64,000 nucleotides of DNA from Bacteroidota bacterium (lineage in GTDB: Bacteria > Bacteroidota > Bacteroidia > Chitinophagales > Chitinophagaceae): assembly GCA_023418315.1 (NCBI GenBank), contig JAEZZY010000044.1:6516-70515 (forward strand). Reading direction: 5' to 3'. Below the pieces are notes generated by a model. That model saw only the letters and a list, made by a program, of their open reading frames with translations, did not search any database and had not been told where the DNA came from. Both the position numbers and the translations under genes were made by a program. This document shows, piece after piece, positions 9,799-18,111 of the stretch. The number at the start of each line of letters is the position of its first letter. The first letter of the stretch is position 1.

Positions 9799-10566
9799 TT
9801 ATTTGATGTATTTTTCAAACGGTTTTACAAATTTCGTAATCATATCATTTGCTCGTTTTTTGGCTTGTGTTACAAAATGTTGTAGATACAATTTTGCCCA
9901 ATCTTCCATTGTTCCGCTAAATGATTGATTCAAATCCCGAACGTGAAATTGTATTTGCATTGCTGCTGTCCAATTGATGTATAAATTTTCGGGATTGCTT
10001 TTGAACAAACAAGCAAAATGTGTGTCTTTACAAACTAATTTGTCGTTATCAAGCAACCAATCAATTTCAAAATAGTTGATTGTAAAATCATCAAACTCTT
10101 CATTATCCAACATTTTTGCACAAACTTGTGCCAACTTAAAAGCAGAAATAATGTTGGGAGGTTGTGCAGATTTGGAAATATTGCGGGTTTTGATGTCAAT
10201 GATTTCGTAAAAATTATCTTTTACTACTAAAATGTCAGCGGTGTCGTTTTGTTTTTCATCAAACAGATTTTCAATGCTCCATTTGTCTGTTGCATTTTTT
10301 CCACGACTTAGCAAAAACAAAACAGTTGGCGAATTGAACAAATTCTGCCTTGCTTCAAAACCGATTACGTTTGGATTTTTACTGAACAAATCATTTAAAA
10401 ATTCGTATTGACGAAACGTGTTTTTCGGGAATTGTTTTTTGATTTCTGCGTAAACGTGTTTGTCAAAAGGTTCACCTGCTGCGTGTCCGGATAATGTTCC
10501 TGAAAGAGGTTTCGGAACAGAAGTTCCTTTTATGTTCTTTGCTAACTTGGTGTAATTGACATTCAT
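9799..10566 (-). CDS. HincII-like type II restriction endonuclease
   Basis: The 255 residues resemble HincII (258 aa) along most of their length as I recall that enzyme: PLSGTLSGHAAGEPFDKHVY, RQYEFLNDLF, SRGKNATDKWSIENLF, EKQNDTADILVVKD, DIKTRNISKSAQPPN, and NWTAAMQIQFHVRDLNQ. The catalytic PD-(D/E)xK residues map to Asp in DTADIL and to the Asp and Lys of IDIKTRN. HincII cuts GTYRAC; the same site is a reasonable prediction here. The start codon overlaps the methyltransferase stop by 4 bp, so the two are co-translated, modification gene first. Base composition is clearly more AT-rich than the flanking core genes, suggesting transfer. No frame damage is visible. Confidence 0.92.
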   Translation of the reverse strand: MNVNYTKLAKNIKGTSVPKPLSGTLSGHAAGEPFDKHVYAEIKKQFPKNTFRQYEFLNDLFSKNPNVIGFEARQNLFNSPTVLFLLSRGKNATDKWSIENLFDEKQNDTADILVVKDNFYEIIDIKTRNISKSAQPPNIISAFKLAQVCAKMLDNEEFDDFTINYFEIDWLLDNDKLVCKDTHFACLFKSNPENLYINWTAAMQIQFHVRDLNQSFSGTMEDWAKLYLQHFVTQAKKRANDMITKFVKPFEKYIK

Positions 10567-12161
10567 TTTATTTCCAAAAGTTGATTAAACAGTGTATTGA
10601 TTTTTGAAAACAACTTTTCGTCTTTATTAGTCAAAAATTGTTGGGTAGTATCGGTAATGGAATTATGTAGTACAACTTCATTTTTGCTATTCCAATCAAT
10701 TTTTTTGAACGGAATACTTGCAATCGGTTTTTCAGAAAACTCAACTATATTTCCTTTTACAATGCCGTTGCATTTCAGCCAATCAAAAATTATTGGTTGA
10801 TTGAGATAAGCCAAAATATATTCTATGCTTTCTTTGGTTTTGGGCTTTCTGAAAATTGCGGTAACGTCTTGCGTAGGGAAAACTCCACTTTCAACGAGTG
10901 CAAAACGGAAATAATTTTTATTAGAAATTCGTTCTTTGCAAGGCACAAAAATTCGTTTGTCGGCTCTGCTGAACAAATTGAAATTTCGCAAGAAAACCCA
11001 TTCCCAATAGTTGATTTTCCGGTTGTATTGATAGCGTTTTTTTAAATCCGCTTTGTATTTCTGAAAATGCAAATAGTAATTCGGATATGTTTTTTGAAAT
11101 TCGGGTTCTTCTAAACCGTCATTGATAAAAATGTATTTTGTGATGTTTTCTGCAAAAAACGGTGTCAAATCTCTTGCTTTCACTACGTTAATAGTTGCCG
11201 ATTTTTCAGCCTTGTTTAATTCGTGCCCGTTCACTTGAAATGCTTTGTCCAGCCCGCTTACAAGTCCATTTCCAATGTCGCAGATTTCGCCAATAGTGTG
11301 GTACTCTGTTTTTTCTTTGTCAAAAAAACTAAGCAGTGAAGTCGGGTTTTTCTTTTGGCAAACGGTTTCTAATATTTGTAATTCTTCTCTGACTTCATCA
11401 CTTTGCAACAACCAACGTTCATTCATATTGAATTGTGAAACTTCCAAATATTCTGCGTCTTTGAAAGGGATTTGATGTTGCAAATTATCAAGCGTTTCGG
11501 TTGTCAGTTTTTGATTGGCATAGAATTTTGCAACCTTTATTTTGTCGGCTTTTTGTTTGCTTTTTACATACTTAAAAATGACGATTGAAACAGTTACTTT
11601 GTCAAAAATGGGTGTTTCGTTGAAATGATAAATCTCTTCAAAATAGCCATGTTGAACCATATAATTACGTAACGAAATAGAATGAGTTGTGTTCATCCAA
11701 TATTCGGGACAAATGAAAATCAGTTGTCCGTTTTCGTTTAAAAGTTCAATAGATTTGAGAATGAAAATATAGAGATAATCGCAAAGAGAATTAAAGTATT
11801 TGTGCCAAATTGGATTGTGCGAAAGTTCTTGTTTTAGTTCGTCTTCCAAATTTTTCCAACGGATATAGGGCGGATTTCCGATAACCAAATCAAACTGTTC
11901 ATTAATGTTTGCTGAAACAAAACTTTCATAATGAACATAGGGAAATTCCGTTGCCAAATCTTGGTCAATTTCGTAAGCTGTCAAGTTGTTGTAACCTTTC
12001 TGTTGTAGAATTTCCAAAAAAATTCCTTCTCCACAAGACGGTTCTAAAATTTTTGAATTAGCGGAAATATCAGCCAAACCAACCATAAACTCCGCCACTA
12101 CTTTTGGTGTAAAGTATTGTCCGAATTTATTTTTGCTACTCTGTTTTATTCCTGTTTCCAT
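10563..12161 (-). CDS. N6-adenine DNA methyltransferase of the HincII-like system
   Basis: This 532-residue enzyme is an N-terminal-catalytic adenine methyltransferase (gamma-type order). The AdoMet motif region is at FGQYFTPKVVAEFM and ILEPSCGEGIFLEIL (about 13-50), and catalytic motif IV NPPY sits in DLVIGNPPYIRWKNLED (about 110). The C-terminal half is the target recognition region. It protects the host from the neighbouring endonuclease, with which it overlaps by 4 bp. AT-rich coding sequence supports acquisition of the pair as a unit. A -7 box (TAACTTTG) lies about 20 bp upstream of the ATG. Confidence 0.93.
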   Translation of the reverse strand: METGIKQSSKNKFGQYFTPKVVAEFMVGLADISANSKILEPSCGEGIFLEILQQKGYNNLTAYEIDQDLATEFPYVHYESFVSANINEQFDLVIGNPPYIRWKNLEDELKQELSHNPIWHKYFNSLCDYLYIFILKSIELLNENGQLIFICPEYWMNTTHSISLRNYMVQHGYFEEIYHFNETPIFDKVTVSIVIFKYVKSKQKADKIKVAKFYANQKLTTETLDNLQHQIPFKDAEYLEVSQFNMNERWLLQSDEVREELQILETVCQKKNPTSLLSFFDKEKTEYHTIGEICDIGNGLVSGLDKAFQVNGHELNKAEKSATINVVKARDLTPFFAENITKYIFINDGLEEPEFQKTYPNYYLHFQKYKADLKKRYQYNRKINYWEWVFLRNFNLFSRADKRIFVPCKERISNKNYFRFALVESGVFPTQDVTAIFRKPKTKESIEYILAYLNQPIIFDWLKCNGIVKGNIVEFSEKPIASIPFKKIDWNSKNEVVLHNSITDTTQQFLTNKDEKLFSKINTLFNQLLEIK

Positions 12162-12179
12162 TCAAAAACTCTGTTTTAA

Positions 12180-12187
12180 CAAAGTTA
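12180..12187 (-). promoter_or_regulatory. -7 box before the methyltransferase gene
   Basis: TAACTTTG on the minus strand matches TAnnTTTG and lies 18 bp before the methyltransferase ATG. No TTG is found at the expected -33 distance, so support is partial. Confidence 0.4.
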
Positions 12188-12238
12188 CATTTTTCGTTTG
12201 GTACCGTTAGGGATGGTCATACTTAGCGTCTTCCCCGG

Positions 12239-12270
12239 TTGCATTAAGCCCTATATTTATTCTACCTTTG
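12239..12270 (+). promoter_or_regulatory. Promoter of rlmN, with start site next to the ATG
   Basis: TTG (12239-12241), a 21-bp spacer and TACCTTTG (12263-12270) match the Bacteroidetes consensus. The expected transcription start (about 12274-12276) falls at the rlmN ATG at 12276, leaving almost no 5' leader. Confidence 0.6.
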
Positions 12271-12275
12271 CAGCC

Positions 12276-13331
12276 ATGAAAAATCTGAGGGAACTGACTA
12301 CGGAGCAGCTAAAGGTGCAATTGGCTGAGTGGGGCGAACCGGCCTTCCGTGTGAAGCAGATAGAAGAATGGCTATGGAAAAAATTTGCCGGCAGCATAGG
12401 CGAGATGACCAGCCTCTCCAAAAGCCTACGTGAAAAACTAAACGCACTTTATTTTATTCCCAAAGTACAAATACACCACACCCAGCACAGCAACGACGGT
12501 ACAATCAAAAACCGAATGGTGCTGCACGACGGGCATTATATAGAAAGCGTACTCATCCCCACAGACAAAAGAATGACGGTCTGCGTGTCTTCCCAAGTGG
12601 GATGCTCGCTTTCCTGCAAGTTTTGCGCCACCGGATATTTACCCCGTAAAAGAAACCTCGGTTTTGATGAAATCATAGACCAGGTAGTGGCAGTGAATGA
12701 ACAAGCGCTGACACATTACGGAAAAGGGCTTACGAATATCGTATTCATGGGCATGGGCGAGCCGCTGCTGAATTATAAGAATGTGCTGCGCGCCATTGAA
12801 AAAATCACCTCGCCGGACAGCCTGGGCATGAGTCCGCGGAGGATTACGGTTTCTACCGCCGGCGTGGCTAAGATGATCAAACAATTAGGAGAGGACCAGG
12901 TGCGGTTCAAACTGGCGCTGTCCCTGCACGCCGCCAACGATGCCAAGCGCGATGAAATCATGCCTATAAATGAAACGAATAACCTGAATGAACTGGTGGA
13001 GGCGCTGAATCATTTTTATAAAATGACCAAGAACGAAATCACATTTGAATACATCTTGTTTAAAAACTTCAACGACAGCCTGAAGGATGCAGATGAGCTG
13101 ATCAAACTATACAGACGGGTGCCGGTGGATCTCATCAACATTATAGAATACAACACCATTGATGAGGCAGCTTTTTCCAAACCCGAGGAACAAGTAACGG
13201 AGAACTTCATGCGCTACCTTGCTGCTAAAAAAGTGAATGCACGCCTAAGAAGAAGCCGCGGTAAAGATATAGATGCCGCTTGCGGGCAGCTTGCCAATGT
13301 GGATCATCCGGAGGTGGCGGCAAAGGCGTAA
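12276..13331 (+). CDS. rlmN: 23S rRNA (adenine-C2)-methyltransferase RlmN
   Basis: This radical-SAM dual-specificity methyltransferase methylates C2 of A2503 in 23S rRNA and A37 of some tRNAs. The cluster motif CSLSCKFCATG is at about residue 110, GMGEPLLNYKNV follows, and the C-terminal catalytic Cys is in AACGQL. I place the start at MKNLRELTTEQ (12276; 351 aa). A longer frame begins at 12198, but its first 26 residues lie across the promoter and do not resemble RlmN. The ATG is not preceded by a usable leader or Shine-Dalgarno sequence. It is divergent from the restriction-modification pair. Confidence 0.95.
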   Translation: MKNLRELTTEQLKVQLAEWGEPAFRVKQIEEWLWKKFAGSIGEMTSLSKSLREKLNALYFIPKVQIHHTQHSNDGTIKNRMVLHDGHYIESVLIPTDKRMTVCVSSQVGCSLSCKFCATGYLPRKRNLGFDEIIDQVVAVNEQALTHYGKGLTNIVFMGMGEPLLNYKNVLRAIEKITSPDSLGMSPRRITVSTAGVAKMIKQLGEDQVRFKLALSLHAANDAKRDEIMPINETNNLNELVEALNHFYKMTKNEITFEYILFKNFNDSLKDADELIKLYRRVPVDLINIIEYNTIDEAAFSKPEEQVTENFMRYLAAKKVNARLRRSRGKDIDAACGQLANVDHPEVAAKA

Positions 13332-13616
13332 TACCTTCTGCCTATAACACCTCATCTTATCCGGTTTATTGATTGGGGGATTTGGGATTGCCGCCCTGCG
13401 ATTTTCTTCTCGATTTCCTTTTTCCCGCAGATGACACGGATTTGCACCGATTTCCCAATCAACCAATCAACCAATCAACCTCCTTCCCCTCCTTTAGAAT
13501 TGTCATAGAATTGAAAAAACCGGACTTTTGTGTCATCATAAAATCATTTCTTGCATTTCTACCCTTGACAAGGCAAATCTTTTATAGTTATTTTAAGCAA
13601 CGAACATATACAACCT
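13332..13616. other. Non-coding gap with a small tandem repeat
   Basis: This is the gap between rlmN and the response regulator. It contains three tandem copies of the 8-mer CCAATCAA at about 13455-13478. They are partly complementary to TTGATTGGGGGA at about 13370-13381, so a weak long-range hairpin is possible. No TAnnTTTG box or gene was seen. Confidence 0.5.
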
Positions 13617-14330
13617 ATGATCACCAAAGAAAAACAAGCATCTATCCTGGTAGTAGAAGATGAAGACAGCCTGAGAGAGGCTTTGAAACTCAATCTGGAA
13701 CTGGAAGGCTACGATGTAACCGCCACTGATGACGGACCATCGGTACTAAAACTGGTAAAAAACGAATATTTCGACCTCATCATATTGGACATCATGCTGC
13801 CCGAAATGGACGGCATTACCGTATGTGAAACCATCAGGATGCAGCACAACGATGTGCCCATTCTGTTTCTCTCTGCACGCAACAGCAGCGCCGACCGGGT
13901 GGAAGGACTGAAGAAAGGCGGGGATGACTACCTCACCAAGCCCTTTAATCTGGAAGAGCTTTTGCTGCGGGTGAACAAGCTCATTCATAAGAATAAGAAA
14001 ATTAAAATGCCTCATTCCATTGCCGATATTTATGAGTTTAAAGGCGGCAAGGTGGATTTTTCGGCGCATGAAGCCATTGATAAATCCGGAGTAGCACAGG
14101 AGCTGAGCAAAAAAGAAGCTGCCCTGCTGAAATTACTAATCGAAAATGAAGGACAGGTAGTATCGCGGGAGCATATCCTGCAAGTGGTATGGGGCTATAA
14201 TGTATTCCCCACCACCCGCACCATTGATAATTTCATTCTCAACTTCCGGAAATATTTTGAACAAGACAGTCGTCATCCGCAGCATTTTCATTCCGTACGG
14301 GGCATCGGCTATAAATTCACGGCGGAATAG
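13617..14330 (+). CDS. OmpR-family response regulator (orphan)
   Basis: This 237-residue two-domain regulator has a receiver domain at about 8-125. The acidic pair is in ILVVEDED, the phospho-acceptor Asp in LIILDIMLPEMDG, the conserved Thr/Ser position in LFLSARNSS, and the Lys in YLTKPFNLEEL. A winged-helix DNA-binding domain follows at about 140-237 (SKKEAALLKLLIENEGQVVSREHILQVVWG, then FRKYFEQD and VRGIGYKF). No histidine kinase is adjacent, so its partner is elsewhere. It converges with nadB, the stops being 7 bp apart. Its targets cannot be told from the sequence. Confidence 0.92.
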   Translation: MITKEKQASILVVEDEDSLREALKLNLELEGYDVTATDDGPSVLKLVKNEYFDLIILDIMLPEMDGITVCETIRMQHNDVPILFLSARNSSADRVEGLKKGGDDYLTKPFNLEELLLRVNKLIHKNKKIKMPHSIADIYEFKGGKVDFSAHEAIDKSGVAQELSKKEAALLKLLIENEGQVVSREHILQVVWGYNVFPTTRTIDNFILNFRKYFEQDSRHPQHFHSVRGIGYKFTAE

Positions 14331-14337
14331 CAATTGG

Positions 14338-15933
14338 CTATAAAACGATATTCTGCAACATCTCGCTCTTTTGCGGATAATCGGTGTTGAAATGCAAACC
14401 CCTGCTTTCTTTTCTGAACTGCGCGCCTTTTACAATCAGATAACCTACGGTAATAAGGTTGCGTAGCTCCAGTAACTGTGGCGATACGGTAGTGGTTTTA
14501 TACAGTTCTTCCGTTTCGGCATGGAGTAAATCCAGACGCTTCATAGCCCGCTCCAGGCGCATATCGTTGCGTACAATGCCTACATAGTCGCTCATAATCT
14601 GCTTCAGCTCTTTAAGGCTTTGGGTAATCAGGATCATTTCCTTAGGCTCGGTAGTACCGTGCACATCCCAGTCGGGCAGATGGTCTTGTAGGGAAATAGT
14701 ACCAATCTTTTTAGCGGCATCTTCTGCACAGCGGTGGGCAAATACCAGCGCTTCCAGCAGCGAATTGGAAGCAAGACGGTTGGCACCGTGCAACCCCGTG
14801 CTGGCACATTCCCCGCAGGCATATAAATGATTGATGGAGGTGCGGGCATGTACATCTACTTTGATGCCGCCGCAACTATAATGCGCCGCAGGCGTTACGG
14901 GAATCATCTGCTCCATCACGTTGATGCCTATACTCAGGCATTTTTCATAGATAGTGGGAAAATGGTTTTTAAAATTTTCCGCATCCATCTGACGGCAATC
15001 GAGATATACGTATTCCGTACCGGTGCGTTTCATCTCGCTGTCTATAGCACGGGCCACAATATCGCGCGGAGCAAGGTCTTTACGGGCATCATAGCGCTCC
15101 ATAAATGCATCCCCTTCCTTATTGCGCAGGATACCGCCATCGCCGCGCACGGCTTCGGTAATGAGAAAATTAGGGCTCACCCCTGTTTCATACAAAGCCG
15201 TGGGATGAAACTGGATAAATTCCATATTCTCTATACGGCATTTTGCGCGGTATGCCATAGCCACGCCATCACCGCTGGCTATGCGCGGGTTGGTAGTAGA
15301 GCGATAGGCTTGCCCGTTGCCACCGGCAGCCATCACGGTTATTTTGGAGCGTATTTTTTCAATATTTCCCGTATTCAGGTTCAAGGCATATACGCCGTAA
15401 CATTCTATATCCGGTGTGGATTTCGTAACCAGAAAACCCAGATGATGCTGCGTGATGATATCCACCACAAACCAATGATTGTAGATTTTGATGTTCGGAT
15501 AATTAGCCACTTCCGCCACCAATGCGCGTTCTATTTCATAGCCGGTAATATCTTTATGGTGAAGGATGCGAAACTCCGAATGTCCGCCTTCTTTGCCGCG
15601 TTTGTATGTTCCGCTGTCGTCTTTATCGAAATTGGTGCCCCAGGCAATCATTTCATTCACCCGTTCCCGTCCTTCCTTCACTACGATCTCCACTACTTCC
15701 GGGTTGCATAGCCCATCCCCGGCGATGATGGTATCTTCTATATGTTTTTCAAAGCTGTCATTTACATCATCATTCACTACGGCTATACCGCCCTGTGCAT
15801 ATTTGGTATTGGTTTCATCGGTGTTTACTTTGGTAAGTACGGAAATGGTTTTATCGGGGAAGCGTTTTGCTGTTTTTACCGCGAACGTAAGGCCGGCAAT
15901 ACCGGAGCCAATCACCAGAAAATCTGTTTGCAT
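14338..15933 (-). CDS. nadB: L-aspartate oxidase
   Basis: This 531-residue flavoprotein oxidises L-aspartate to iminoaspartate, the first step of de novo NAD synthesis. The N-terminal FAD motif is VIGSGIAGLTFAVKTA. The family signatures TNTKYAQGGIAVV, EFIQFHPTALYETG, AAHYSCGGIKVDVHARTS and GLHGANRLASNSLLEALVF are all present, and the C-terminal helical domain is complete. nadA and nadC are not next to it. A -7 box (TATATTTG) lies about 50 bp upstream. It is convergent with the response regulator and divergent from the RHS fragment. Confidence 0.96.
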   Translation of the reverse strand: MQTDFLVIGSGIAGLTFAVKTAKRFPDKTISVLTKVNTDETNTKYAQGGIAVVNDDVNDSFEKHIEDTIIAGDGLCNPEVVEIVVKEGRERVNEMIAWGTNFDKDDSGTYKRGKEGGHSEFRILHHKDITGYEIERALVAEVANYPNIKIYNHWFVVDIITQHHLGFLVTKSTPDIECYGVYALNLNTGNIEKIRSKITVMAAGGNGQAYRSTTNPRIASGDGVAMAYRAKCRIENMEFIQFHPTALYETGVSPNFLITEAVRGDGGILRNKEGDAFMERYDARKDLAPRDIVARAIDSEMKRTGTEYVYLDCRQMDAENFKNHFPTIYEKCLSIGINVMEQMIPVTPAAHYSCGGIKVDVHARTSINHLYACGECASTGLHGANRLASNSLLEALVFAHRCAEDAAKKIGTISLQDHLPDWDVHGTTEPKEMILITQSLKELKQIMSDYVGIVRNDMRLERAMKRLDLLHAETEELYKTTTVSPQLLELRNLITVGYLIVKGAQFRKESRGLHFNTDYPQKSEMLQNIVL

Positions 15934-15983
15934 AGGAGGAAAAAAATAAACGTCAAAAAAACAATTCCTAAGGAAATCACTTA

Positions 15984-15991
15984 CAAATATA
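15984..15991 (-). promoter_or_regulatory. -7 box of nadB
   Basis: TATATTTG on the minus strand fits TAnnTTTG 50 bp before the nadB ATG. No convincing TTG at -33. Confidence 0.4.
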
Positions 15992-16010
15992 TGCTTCGCA
16001 CAAGATAGTT

Positions 16011-17372
16011 TTGCCCATTTGCTCTTTGTGTAAAAGCAGCTTCACCCGCATAGCCAACTGGTGCCTCACCGGCGAAGACTGGGGAAAGCTCGACTGGCAG
16101 GGAACCGGCACCGGCATGAAACTCACCAACCAGACGGTTGTAGAACCCGACCTCTTTGAAGCAGGCATCACCGCCGCTACCGATACCGACCCCGAAACCG
16201 AATACACCCTACATCTTACCGTAGCCGACAACAACATGGGCGTGCTCTTAGCCAAAATCATCTACTACATTGATGAAGAACACCGGGAATACGAAACCCT
16301 CGAAAGCGCCGAACTAACGCCCGGCGCAAGCGAAATATCGCTTAACTTTACCGCACCTGCCGACTCTGTATGGCTGCTCATCTGCCGCCCTGCCGAGGAA
16401 GGCATAGACGCCAAAGGAAAAACACTAACCGTAATCTCCGCCACCATGTATAAATACAACTGGACCGTGAGCCAGCTTTTTGTGGGTAACATAGGATTGC
16501 AACTCAACCCGTACCGGTTTTCTTATAACGGGCAGGAGCGCATGGATGAGAAGGCGGGAAGAGCGAATCACTATACGGCTAAGTTTTGGGAATATGATGC
16601 AAGGAAGGTGATGAGAGAGAATCAAGACCCTAAAAGAAATATGTCATTAAGTCCGTATACTGTTTTCTTTAATAACCCTATACAGTTCAGCGATCCGTCT
16701 GGAGATATAATAAATTTTAAAGGATATAAAGATGAAATTAATGCCCCTATGACTAATACTGAAGCTAAGGAATTATGGAATGCAATGGTAAAATATTTGC
16801 AAGATAATGGACTGGGAAATGAAATAAATACATTAATAAAAAGTTCTACAGTTTATGATATCAACTTTGTCACAGGAGGTAAAAGCTTTGTTGGCGCATA
16901 TGATGTTAAAGGAAATTATACAAATACAAATCCGTATATTAACTTCAATCCATATCAGGCAGTAAAAACACGTAAAGGCTATTTATTGAGTCCAATAGAA
17001 GGATTGAACCATGAAATAGGTCATGCTTTTGAATATGATAAAGATCCGTGTATTGAGTTGCAAAACTCATTAACACCGGATGACGAGTATGGCACCAAAA
17101 TCGAAAGAATTATAATACGAGGTGTTGAACAGAAGGCAGCAGAAAAAATTGGTGTTAATTATGAAGGTACAACAAGAAATGACCATGGTGGTTCACCCAT
17201 AAGAGTTAATAATTGGAAGCCAGGAGGTGGTGAAGGTGGAGAATTACCTCCAAAATCGAAAGGAAAATCCGAGAAAAGCAGCGGAGCAAAGATTGAGGAG
17301 GTTAAATTAAATACTGGAACAACTGGTGATGAAGATAGAGGAATTAAAACGATCTCAGCAAATAGTAACTAA
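16011..17372 (+). CDS. 5'-truncated RHS-core protein with HEIGH metallopeptidase-like C-terminus
   Basis: The frame has no ATG near its beginning; 16011 is a TTG, the frame is open only back to 15972, and the first good ATG is at 16116. The first ~160 residues look like the interior of a larger secreted protein with no signal peptide. Residues ~165-230 carry an RHS-repeat-associated core ending (YRFSYNGQERMDEKAG at ~169, NNPIQFSDPSGD at ~221). The remaining ~220 residues form a different, AT-rich domain with NHEIGHAFEYD (HExxH at 334-338), the zincin metal site. This is the arrangement of polymorphic toxins: a conserved RHS cage stem with a swapped C-terminal toxin. The composition changes near 16640, where the core ends. 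The missing 5' part suggests a silent orphan toxin module. Proteolytic toxicity is inferred only from HExxH and context. Confidence 0.6.
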   Translation: MPICSLCKSSFTRIANWCLTGEDWGKLDWQGTGTGMKLTNQTVVEPDLFEAGITAATDTDPETEYTLHLTVADNNMGVLLAKIIYYIDEEHREYETLESAELTPGASEISLNFTAPADSVWLLICRPAEEGIDAKGKTLTVISATMYKYNWTVSQLFVGNIGLQLNPYRFSYNGQERMDEKAGRANHYTAKFWEYDARKVMRENQDPKRNMSLSPYTVFFNNPIQFSDPSGDIINFKGYKDEINAPMTNTEAKELWNAMVKYLQDNGLGNEINTLIKSSTVYDINFVTGGKSFVGAYDVKGNYTNTNPYINFNPYQAVKTRKGYLLSPIEGLNHEIGHAFEYDKDPCIELQNSLTPDDEYGTKIERIIIRGVEQKAAEKIGVNYEGTTRNDHGGSPIRVNNWKPGGGEGGELPPKSKGKSEKSSGAKIEEVKLNTGTTGDEDRGIKTISANSN

Positions 17373-17383
17373 AACTAAATGAC

Positions 17384-17821
17384 ATGAAGTACAAGACTGT
17401 ATTGATTGCTTGCCTACTCTTATGTAACTACACAAGTAATAGTAGAACAGAATTAAAGAATAATAAGATAAAAAAGATTACTGTAAAATCGACAAATATG
17501 CTGGAAAAGGTAGAATTTTTAGTCGATTGTAACTCTTTTGATGAAATCTTTCCCAATGCAATAATTTATAATATTACAGATACCAAATTGATTCAAGATG
17601 TTCTCAACAATATCAATGAATCCGAGTTAAATGCATTTCAACAATTCAATTTAGACGTTCGAGCCAAAATTTTTATTACTTTCCATTCAGGTCAAGTTGA
17701 TACACTATGTATTGGCTTATTTCATGATTATTCTTTAAATGGGAAAGAAATGAAATTTAATTCTTTGAAATTGAGAGAAATGTTGGATAGTTTATATCAC
17801 ATTGAAAGTGGAGGTAGATAA
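17384..17821 (+). CDS. Small exported protein, candidate immunity gene
   Basis: The 145 residues begin with a signal-peptide-like segment (MKYKTVLIACLLLCNYTSNS), with a Cys that only weakly fits a lipobox, and continue as a soluble AT-rich protein that I do not recognise. The gene starts 11 bp behind the RHS fragment, on the same strand and with the same low-GC composition. It ends 2 bp before a 238-bp repeat. Position directly behind an RHS C-terminal module is where immunity genes usually sit, and an envelope location would suit protection against a delivered toxin. That role is inference; no immunity family was identified. Confidence 0.55.
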   Translation: MKYKTVLIACLLLCNYTSNSRTELKNNKIKKITVKSTNMLEKVEFLVDCNSFDEIFPNAIIYNITDTKLIQDVLNNINESELNAFQQFNLDVRAKIFITFHSGQVDTLCIGLFHDYSLNGKEMKFNSLKLREMLDSLYHIESGGR

Positions 17822-17822
17822 T

Positions 17823-18060
17823 GGGGTAATGTACCAGATTTGTTGTTTTCCAAAAAACCGCCTATAAATCTCAATAAAATCAAGGTCTTTAAAAATCGGG
17901 AGTGTAGAAAATGGGAGGTAGTACTACTCCAAAGTTGTAAAAATCCGCCTAAAAACCGCCTCTAAATCAATAAACAGATACCACGTGTATCAGATTTGTT
18001 GGTGGCTAAAAAAGCAAATTAAAATATGTATCAAAATCCTTTGAAATGCAGTATGGAAGC
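17823..18060. repeat. 238-bp direct repeat, left copy
   Basis: This non-coding segment is repeated in the same orientation at 19682-19919, with about nine in ten positions identical by eye and two compensating 1-bp indels. Both copies begin GGGGTAATGTACCAGATTTG and end TTGAAATGCAGTATGGAAGC (GTGTGGAAGC in the right copy). Together they bracket the nucleotidyltransferase/winged-helix pair. It holds the related motifs CCGCCTAAAAACCGCCTC and CAGATTTGTTG(T/G)T, the latter twice. Confidence 0.9.
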
Positions 18061-18111
18061 GGTATTTCATTCATTTTAGGCTGCCCCCAATAGTTATCCA
18101 TATCAATAGTG

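Noticed and set aside
13455..13478. Tandem 8-mers as a CRISPR array
   Set aside because: Repeats are 8 bp and contiguous with no spacers.
14827..15711. 294-codon frame on the plus strand opposite nadB
   Set aside because: It is an exact antisense shadow of the well-supported nadB gene and reads as low-similarity sequence without start context.
15949..16020. RHS fragment as the 5' end of a full gene starting upstream
   Set aside because: An in-frame stop at 15969-15971 and the nadB promoter region exclude an upstream extension.
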